Assembly (NCBI GenBank): GCA_937988705.1
Contig: CALKIA010000202.1
Coordinates: 1 to 8,736, forward strand
Length of the DNA: 8,736 bases
Reading direction: 5' to 3'
DNA from: an uncultured Chloroflexota bacterium
GTDB lineage: Bacteria > Chloroflexota > Anaerolineae > Aggregatilineales > Phototrophicaceae
Shown: positions 3,810 to 8,736 of the stretch, piece by piece
Layout of the letters: every line of letters begins with the position of its first letter
How positions within the stretch are numbered: the first letter of the stretch is position 1
Translations under genes and position numbers: made by a program
Notes under the pieces: model-generated
The model's input: only the letters and a program-made list of their open reading frames with translations
Database searches by the model: none
Told to the model about the DNA's origin: nothing

Positions 3810-6647
3810 ATGAGCCAACTAGAGATTACCGTCAACGGGCAGGCGTACACGCTCGACATCCCCGAATCGCGGACGCTGGCGCAATTGCTGCGCTACGACC
3901 TGCATTTGACGGGGACGAAGATCGGCTGTGAAGAAGCCGAATGCGGCATTTGCAGCGTGCTGATCGATGGCACGCCCGTCAATTCGTGCATCTTCCCGGC
4001 GTTCAAAGCCGCCGGGCGCAGCGTCGTGACCATCGAAGGGCTGGCGCACGGTGAAGAACTGCATCCGCTGCAAAGCAATTTCATTGCACACGGGGCGGTC
4101 CAGTGCGGCTTTTGCACCCCCGGCTTGATCATGACGTCGGCGGCGCTGCTGGATGAACATCCCGACCCGACCGACGCCGACATCAAGCACGCGCTCAAGG
4201 ATACATACTGCCGCTGCACCGGCTATACCAGCGTGATCCGCGCGATCAAGTCGGCGGCCAAACAGATTCAGACGGGCGAACCACTGCCCGTCGCCGATCC
4301 TGTGGTCAGCGAACCGATGGACGTGATCAGCCGCAGCGTGCCGCCGCAAGAAGTGCGCGCGAAGGTCACGGGCAAGGCGCTGTTCACCGACGATTTCACC
4401 TTCCCCGGCATGTTGTACGCGCGCACGCTGCGTTCGCCCTACCCCCACGCGAAGATCCTCAGCATCAACACCGAGGCGGCGCAGGCGCACCCCGGCGTGC
4501 AAGCGGTGCTGACGCATAAAGATGTCCCCGGTGAGAATCTGCACGGGCTGGTGTATCGCGATTGGCCGGTGCTCTGTGACACGGTCGTGCGCTATGTGGG
4601 CGATGCGGTGGCGATTGTCGCGGCGGACAGCGAAGAGATCGCCGATCAGGCGCTGACGCTGATCGAAGTCGAATACGAGCCGCTGCCCGTGGTCGCCGAT
4701 CCCGAATACGCGCATACGCCGGAAGCGCCCGTGCTGCATCCGAATCACCCGACGGGCAACCTGCTCAAGCACATCAAAGTGCGGCATGGTGACATCGACG
4801 TGGGTTTTGCGCAGGCCGATGTGATCGTCGAGCGCGAGTACCGCACGCCGACGACTGAACATGCCTTTCTTGAGCCGGAATGCTCGATTGGCGTGCCGAA
4901 GGATTATCCCGGTCACGATAAGCTGACCGTATACGTCGGCTCGCAGATCCCCTATCAGGATCGCAATCAGGTGGCGCTGGCCATGAGTCTGCCCGAAGAA
5001 GAAGTGCGCATCATCGGCACGCTGATCGGTGGCGGCTTTGGCGGCAAAGAGGACATCGCCGGACAGATTCATGTGGCGCTGCTGGCGACAATCACGGGGC
5101 ATCCGGTCAAGATGCTGTATTCGCGGCAGGAATCGCTGATCTTCCATCCCAAGCGCCACGCAACGATCATCCGCATCAAGACGGGCGCAACCAAAGACGG
5201 CAAGCTGACCGCCGTACAAGCCGAACTCTACGGCGACGGCGGCGCGTATGCCTCGCTCTCTGACAAGGTGATGACGCGGGCGACGACGCATGCTACCGGG
5301 CCGTATATCGTCCCGAACGCCAAAATCGACTGCTTCGCCATGTACACCAACAACACACCGTCGGGCGCGTTCCGCGGGTTCGGCGTGACGCAGTCGGCGT
5401 TCGCCGTCGAGCAGAACATGGATATGCTGGCGGAACAGCTCGGCATCGACGCGATTGAGTTCCGGCGCATCAACGCGCAAACCGCGGGCGTGACCACGGC
5501 GACGGGTCAGGTGCTGCGCGAGTCGGTCGGCTTGCTGGAAACGATTGACCGCGTGCAGGAAGATATGATCGCGCATGAACCTCACCCCCTTACCCCCTCT
5601 CCTAAAGGCGAGGGTGCATTCCAATGGGCGTGGCGCGAAGGTACGAAAGCGTATGCCTGGGGGATCGCCTGCGCCTATAAGAACACGGGTTTGGGCGGCG
5701 GCGCGCCGGACAAATCTGAGGCCGAAGTCGAAGCTTACGAGGATGGCACGGTTGAAGTGCGCACCGCCGCCGCCGACATGGGGCAAGGGATTGCGCATGT
5801 TGTGGCCCAGTGCACCGCCGAAGAGATGCACCTGCCGTATAACCGCGTCAAGGTGCTGCTGTGCGATACCGATCTGACCCCGAACGGCGGCCCAACGACA
5901 GCCTCGCGGCAGACGTTCGTCAGCGGCAATGCGGCCCGGCTCGCGGCGTCCGCGCTGCACGTAGCGATTACACAGAGCGCCGCCGAAATGCTCGATGTGC
6001 CGCCGGAAACCATCTACTACGAAGAAGGGCTGCTCCGTTCCAACGGCGACCGCGTGCCGCTCGGCAAGGTCGTCGGCTGGATGAAGGAACACGGCTTACA
6101 AGCCCGCGTCAAACACGAATACTGGGCACCCAAGACGCAGCCCCTCGGCACGGGCGGCGACATGCATGTGGCGTTCAGCTATGCGACGCAGGCCGCGCTG
6201 GTCGAAGTCGATACCGAGACGGGCGAAGTCCACGTGCATAAGGTGGTATCCGGCACGGATATCGGGCGCGCGATCAACCCGCTGATGCTGCAAGGGCAGA
6301 TTGAAGGCGGGATTGTCATGGCGATGGGCAACGCGTTGAGCGAAGCCTACATCCTCGAAGATGGCGTGCCGTGGTCGCGGCTGCTCTCGCGTTACAAGAT
6401 GCCGAGCATCAAGCACGCGCCGGAGATCATCTCGCATCTGGTCGAGCACCGCATGAGCGAAGGCCCGTACGGCGCGAAGGGCGTGGGCGAAATCCCATCG
6501 ATCAACACGACGCCCGCCATTTGCAACGCGATTTACAATGCGGTCGGTGTGCGCATTTACGCCATCCCGGTCGATCAGGATGCGCTGCTCCGCGCCATGA
6601 AAGCAGGCGCAACCGAGGTCAAGACCGCGTGGCAGGGCGTGAAGTAG
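3810..6647 (+). CDS. Xanthine dehydrogenase-family fused [2Fe-2S]/molybdopterin subunit
   Basis: This 945-residue protein joins the iron-sulfur and molybdenum domains of a molybdenum hydroxylase. The plant-type cluster ligands are Cys40, 45, 48 and 60; the second cluster uses Cys99, 102, 134 and 136 (CGFC...CRCTGY). The Mo-pterin region starts near 185, with EHAFLEPE (350-357), GGGFGGKE (407-414), AFRGFGVTQ (520-528), TASRQTFVSGNAA (697-709) and KGVGEIP (890-896). Glu414, Arg522 and Glu894 align by motif with the substrate-binding Glu and Arg and the catalytic Glu of xanthine dehydrogenases. The AYRCSF loop of form I CO dehydrogenase is absent. This favours a purine, aldehyde or N-heterocycle hydroxylase; the substrate is not determined. 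FeS-Mo fusion resembles Desulfovibrio aldehyde oxidoreductase, but here a separate FAD subunit is encoded upstream. The start at ATG 3810 gives a family-like N-terminus; AGG at 3800-3802 is a weak ribosome site. Residues 591-602 (PHPLTPSPKGEG) derive from an inserted repeat. Confidence 0.94.
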   Translation: MSQLEITVNGQAYTLDIPESRTLAQLLRYDLHLTGTKIGCEEAECGICSVLIDGTPVNSCIFPAFKAAGRSVVTIEGLAHGEELHPLQSNFIAHGAVQCGFCTPGLIMTSAALLDEHPDPTDADIKHALKDTYCRCTGYTSVIRAIKSAAKQIQTGEPLPVADPVVSEPMDVISRSVPPQEVRAKVTGKALFTDDFTFPGMLYARTLRSPYPHAKILSINTEAAQAHPGVQAVLTHKDVPGENLHGLVYRDWPVLCDTVVRYVGDAVAIVAADSEEIADQALTLIEVEYEPLPVVADPEYAHTPEAPVLHPNHPTGNLLKHIKVRHGDIDVGFAQADVIVEREYRTPTTEHAFLEPECSIGVPKDYPGHDKLTVYVGSQIPYQDRNQVALAMSLPEEEVRIIGTLIGGGFGGKEDIAGQIHVALLATITGHPVKMLYSRQESLIFHPKRHATIIRIKTGATKDGKLTAVQAELYGDGGAYASLSDKVMTRATTHATGPYIVPNAKIDCFAMYTNNTPSGAFRGFGVTQSAFAVEQNMDMLAEQLGIDAIEFRRINAQTAGVTTATGQVLRESVGLLETIDRVQEDMIAHEPHPLTPSPKGEGAFQWAWREGTKAYAWGIACAYKNTGLGGGAPDKSEAEVEAYEDGTVEVRTAAADMGQGIAHVVAQCTAEEMHLPYNRVKVLLCDTDLTPNGGPTTASRQTFVSGNAARLAASALHVAITQSAAEMLDVPPETIYYEEGLLRSNGDRVPLGKVVGWMKEHGLQARVKHEYWAPKTQPLGTGGDMHVAFSYATQAALVEVDTETGEVHVHKVVSGTDIGRAINPLMLQGQIEGGIVMAMGNALSEAYILEDGVPWSRLLSRYKMPSIKHAPEIISHLVEHRMSEGPYGAKGVGEIPSINTTPAICNAIYNAVGVRIYAIPVDQDALLRAMKAGATEVKTAWQGVK
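5578..5615. repeat. AACCTCACCCC-type repeat inserted in frame in the Mo subunit gene (copy 3)
   Basis: The DNA reads AACCTCACCCCCTTACCCCC from 5578, followed by the hairpin CCCTCTCC (5595-5602) and GGCGAGGG (5607-5614) with a TAAA loop and one stem mismatch. The left arm and hairpin match the intergenic copy at 3465-3533, while the right GGGGTGAGGTT arm is missing. Translated, it gives PHPLTPSPKGEG, Pro/Gly-rich and out of character with the surrounding helical sequence. The reading frame stays open on both sides. Confidence 0.8.
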
Positions 6648-6677
6648 CGCGTCACCGCACCCCACCGTAGATATTTC

Positions 6678-6807
6678 GTAGGGACGAGGCATGCCTCGTC
6701 CTTTTATATTCAAACTGGCCACTAAGCATCAGTGTGCTTGTTTAATGGATTCAAATTACCTTATTGTCGCTGAGGATGGGCAAGGACGAGGCATGCCTCG
6801 TCCCTAC
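6678..6807. mobile_element. 130-bp MITE-like element with perfect 24-bp inverted ends
   Basis: Positions 6678-6701 and 6784-6807 are perfect inverted repeats of 24 bp, starting GTAGGGAC and ending GTCCCTAC. Each contains the 20-nt perfect palindrome GGACGAGGCATGCCTCGTCC (6682-6701 and 6784-6803). The 82-bp centre (6702-6783) is noticeably AT-richer and has no credible gene. The end signature is shared with the elements at 157-218, 3534-3593 and 3615-3685. No transposase is present, so mobilisation would have to be in trans. No clear target-site duplication is visible. Confidence 0.65.
6682..6705 (+). terminator. Possible intrinsic terminator formed by the left end of the repeat
   Basis: The palindrome GGACGAGG-CATG-CCTCGTCC can form an 8-bp GC-rich stem with a 4-nt loop, followed at once by TTTT (6702-6705) and then ATATT. 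It lies 34 bp after the Mo subunit stop codon, where a terminator would be expected. The T run is short, so efficiency is uncertain. Confidence 0.45.
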
Positions 6808-6831
6808 AATTCCGATCTTGGAAAGGATACT

Positions 6832-7563
6832 ATGTTCTTCGTACTCCGCCTAAGTCTGCTCATTTTGGTCTTGTGTCTGCCGCTGACCGTTTTCGCCCAA
6901 ACGGACGCGCTGCCTGAACCGGAGCGCGTCACCGTCACCGCCGCCGATGGCCTGGTGATGGTGGGCGATTTCTACCGCGTCCCCGCTGCGACCGAACCGC
7001 TGCCCACCGTGCTGATGCAGCATATGTTGAGCGGGAATCGTGACCAGTGGCTGCCTTTGATTCCGCGGCTGCTCGAAGCCGGCTTCCATGTCCTCACTGT
7101 GGATCTGCGCGGCTTTGGCGAAACGGGCGGCACCCGTCAATTGGAGACAAGCATTGACGATACGCAGTTCTGGTTCGCATGGCTGCGCACCCAACCCGAC
7201 GTGCAGGCTGATGCGCTGGCGCTGGTTGGTGGCAGCTTCGGCGCAGTGCCCGCGCTGGGGGGCTGCGCGCCCGAACCCGGTTGTTTGACGTCAATCCTCA
7301 TCTCGCCCGGTGATTTTCCGCTGCTCGATGCGGACATGTATGCCAGTATGAGCGAGCGCTCGATCCTGTTCATGGTGGGGCGTGACGACAATGTGCTCTA
7401 TGACACGTTACGCATGTTTGAGCGCACCACGGGCGAGGCCGCGATGACGGTCTATAATTCGTCGGTGCACGGCACGGACATGTTCCGGGCGCGCAGCCCC
7501 CAACGCGAGAGTGCAACCGCTCTGATAATCAATTGGCTGAATGATCATTTGCGGGTAGAGTAG
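6832..7563 (+). CDS. Exported alpha/beta hydrolase
   Basis: This is a 243-residue serine hydrolase of the alpha/beta fold. The N-terminus MFFVLRLSLLILVLCLPLTV followed by FAQTD is a signal peptide with a likely cut after VFA (residue 22), so the enzyme probably works outside the membrane. The nucleophile elbow is GGSFG (133-137), Ser135. Asp185 or Asp186 in MVGRDDNV is the likely acid and His213 in SSVHGTDMF the base, in the right order for a triad. The HMLSGNRDQW stretch (64-73) is the likely oxyanion-hole loop. Cys145 and Cys151 could form a disulfide. The ATG at 6832 is chosen because AAGGA (6823-6827) lies 4 bp upstream; the frame is open back to 6691 but that part translates repeat DNA. 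The family spans esterases, peptidases and dienelactone hydrolases, and the substrate is not evident. It is probably transcribed apart from the hydroxylase genes. Confidence 0.88.
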   Translation: MFFVLRLSLLILVLCLPLTVFAQTDALPEPERVTVTAADGLVMVGDFYRVPAATEPLPTVLMQHMLSGNRDQWLPLIPRLLEAGFHVLTVDLRGFGETGGTRQLETSIDDTQFWFAWLRTQPDVQADALALVGGSFGAVPALGGCAPEPGCLTSILISPGDFPLLDADMYASMSERSILFMVGRDDNVLYDTLRMFERTTGEAAMTVYNSSVHGTDMFRARSPQRESATALIINWLNDHLRVE

Positions 7564-7591
7564 ACACCGATATCCGTTCGCGCGAAAAACC

Positions 7592-7687
7592 AACTTCACC
7601 CCCGGCCTCTCTCCGAAAAGAGGAGAGGGACGTCTGGCGCGTCGAGTCAGTTCCCGCTCCTCTAGGAGAAGGATTTAGGGTGGGGTT
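7592..7687. repeat. AACCTCACCCC-type palindromic repeat, copy 4 (degenerate, two hairpins)
   Basis: Left arm AACTTCACCC (7592-7601) and right arm GGGTGGGGTT (7678-7687) pair at 8 of 10 positions. Inner stems are CTCTCC (7609-7614) with GGAGAG (7622-7627) and CTCCT (7657-7661) with AGGAG (7664-7668). The two-hairpin layout resembles the copy at 52-155. It fills most of the gap between the hydrolase and the permease. Confidence 0.6.
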
Positions 7688-7724
7688 TGGTCGAATCCAT
7701 CGTTGAAAGAAGCAACTTGACTCT

Positions 7725-8736
7725 ATGTCGAGCTTAACCTTCCCCCTCTACACCCTCACGCTGATTTTAATCTATGCGGCGATTGCCGTCGGTACGATTC
7801 CCCAACTGCGCATGAACCGCGCGACGATCGCGCTGGTCGGCGCGGCGCTGCTGGTGGTGATCGGCGCGATCAACGAGCATGACGCGCTCGGCGCGATTGA
7901 TTTAGGCACGCTGCTGCTGCTGGGCGCGATGATGGTCATCAACATCAACTTACGTCTCGCCGGGTTTTTCCGCGCGGTGACGAGCCGCACACTGCGCCTC
8001 GCGCGCACGCCGCAGGTGCTGCTGGCGCTGGTGATCGTCTCGTCAGGGGTGCTGTCGGCGCTGTTCCTCAACGACACGATTTGCCTGATGCTCACGCCGC
8101 TGGTGGTCGATATCACGCGGCGGTTGGGGCGCGACCCGATCCCGTACCTGATCGGGCTGGCGACGGCGACCAACATCGGCTCGGTGGCGACGATCACCGG
8201 TAACCCGCAGAATATCATCATCGGGCAGGCGAGCGATATCTCGTTCGTGAGTTTCGCCGCGCATCTCGCGCCTGTCGCGCTGAGCGGGCTGGTGCTTTGC
8301 TGGGGCGTGATCGTGCTGCTGTACCGCGCGGAATTTCGCGGTACGCTGGCACAGGTCGAACTGCCGCCGCCGCGCCCATTCACGCCCCTGCTCAACCGCA
8401 CGCTGGGCATTGTCGCGCTGCTGCTGATCGCGTTTTTGCTCGGCGCACCGATTGTGACGGCAGCGTGTGTTGCGGCGGCGGCGCTGCTCGTCTCGCGCTT
8501 ACGCCCACGCAAACTGCTGGCGCTCGATTGGGAACTGCTGCTATTTTTCGCGGGTTTGTTCGTGATTACGGGCGCGATTCGCGAAACCGGGCTGAGCGAG
8601 GCGTTCTTCGACGCCACGCGTTCCATGCTGACCAACGGCGTCCCCGGCCTGAGTCTGATCACCGCCGTGCTGAGCAACCTGATCTCGAATGTGCCCGCCG
8701 TGCTGCTGCTGCAAACATCCATCGCACAGTTCGCCA
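7725..8736 (+). CDS. ArsB/SLC13-type anion permease (3' end beyond the window)
   Basis: The frame is open from ATG 7725 to the window edge, giving 337 residues of a very hydrophobic protein with about eight or more membrane segments. The sequence has the repeated signatures of the ion-transporter superfamily that includes ArsB, CitM, NhaD and SLC13 carriers: SALFLNDTICLMLTPLV (111-127) with an LNDT loop, TNIGSVATITGNPQN (149-163) and SNLISNVPAVLLL (317-329). Family members are usually 400-450 residues, so perhaps 70-110 residues are missing. It would move an anion or dicarboxylate across the inner membrane, but arsenite, citrate, sulfate and Na+/H+ functions cannot be told apart from these motifs. 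The start gives a normal first membrane segment, MSSLTFPLYTLTLILIYAAI, but only a poor purine stretch lies upstream (GAAAGAAG, 7705-7712), so the start is tentative. It is separated from the hydrolase by 161 bp of repeat. Confidence 0.88.
   Translation, partial: MSSLTFPLYTLTLILIYAAIAVGTIPQLRMNRATIALVGAALLVVIGAINEHDALGAIDLGTLLLLGAMMVININLRLAGFFRAVTSRTLRLARTPQVLLALVIVSSGVLSALFLNDTICLMLTPLVVDITRRLGRDPIPYLIGLATATNIGSVATITGNPQNIIIGQASDISFVSFAAHLAPVALSGLVLCWGVIVLLYRAEFRGTLAQVELPPPRPFTPLLNRTLGIVALLLIAFLLGAPIVTAACVAAAALLVSRLRPRKLLALDWELLLFFAGLFVITGAIRETGLSEAFFDATRSMLTNGVPGLSLITAVLSNLISNVPAVLLLQTSIAQFA

Noticed and set aside
3819..6092. Very long open frame of 757 codons on the minus strand
   Set aside because: It lies wholly inside the Mo subunit gene, is rich in Arg and His as expected of an antisense GC-codon shadow, and shows no family motifs.
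3810..6647. Large subunit of aerobic CO dehydrogenase (CoxL)
   Set aside because: The active-site loop reads AFRGFGVTQ, the xanthine dehydrogenase type, and not the AYRCSF loop of form I CoxL; the FeS domain is also fused.
6691..6831. Upstream extension of the hydrolase gene
   Set aside because: It translates the palindromic element (giving MPRPF and GMPRPY) and would bury the signal peptide that begins at ATG 6832.
7772..8722. 316-codon open frame on the minus strand
   Set aside because: Ser/Thr/Arg-rich antisense shadow of the permease, whose membrane segments and LNDT and TGNPQN motifs are clear on the plus strand.

Overview
This 8.7 kb window has the look of a Chloroflexota (Anaerolineae-type) chromosome. 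It is mostly GC-rich, all genes lie on the + strand, and the gaps between genes are filled with short GC-rich palindromic repeats of the GTAGGG...CCCTAC and AACCTCACCCC types. The taxon is an inference from style and gene content, because no marker gene is present.

Layout. Positions 1-42 hold the last 13 codons of an upstream gene. Positions 43-251 are a repeat-filled gap. A sugar/nucleoside-type ABC transporter ATPase with two nucleotide-binding domains follows (252-1769). Next is a more AT-rich two-gene cassette: a probable antitoxin (1813-2163) overlapping a VapC-like PIN-domain toxin (2138-2554). Only 8 bp after the toxin begins the FAD subunit of a xanthine dehydrogenase-family molybdenum hydroxylase (2563-3465). 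A 344-bp array of hairpin repeats (3466-3809) separates it from the second enzyme gene, a fused [2Fe-2S]/molybdopterin subunit (3810-6647). After a composite palindromic element (6678-6807) come an exported alpha/beta hydrolase (6832-7563), another repeat gap, and the first 337 codons of an ArsB/SLC13-type anion permease that runs off the window (7725-8736).

How the genes may work together. The two hydroxylase genes together encode all cofactor domains of a xanthine dehydrogenase-like enzyme (FAD, two [2Fe-2S] clusters, Mo-pterin). The Mo subunit keeps the Glu/Arg/Glu active-site set known from purine hydroxylases. The ABC ATPase belongs to the type that serves nucleoside or simple-sugar import, so purine or N-heterocycle uptake followed by oxidation is a reasonable but unproven reading. 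The toxin-antitoxin pair looks like an insertion between the transporter and enzyme genes, and the enzyme's FAD gene may now depend on it for transcription.

The most notable features are repeats. (1) A copy of the AACCTCACCCC-type repeat sits in frame inside the molybdenum subunit and adds about 12 residues (PHPLTPSPKGEG). (2) Twin-hairpin elements share end sequences and an 8-bp-stem/6-nt-loop geometry while the stem sequences differ in a compensated way. (3) One 130-bp element has perfect 24-bp inverted ends, each containing a 20-nt palindrome, and its left end is followed by TTTT in the position of a terminator. No RNA genes, CRISPR array or transposase gene were seen.
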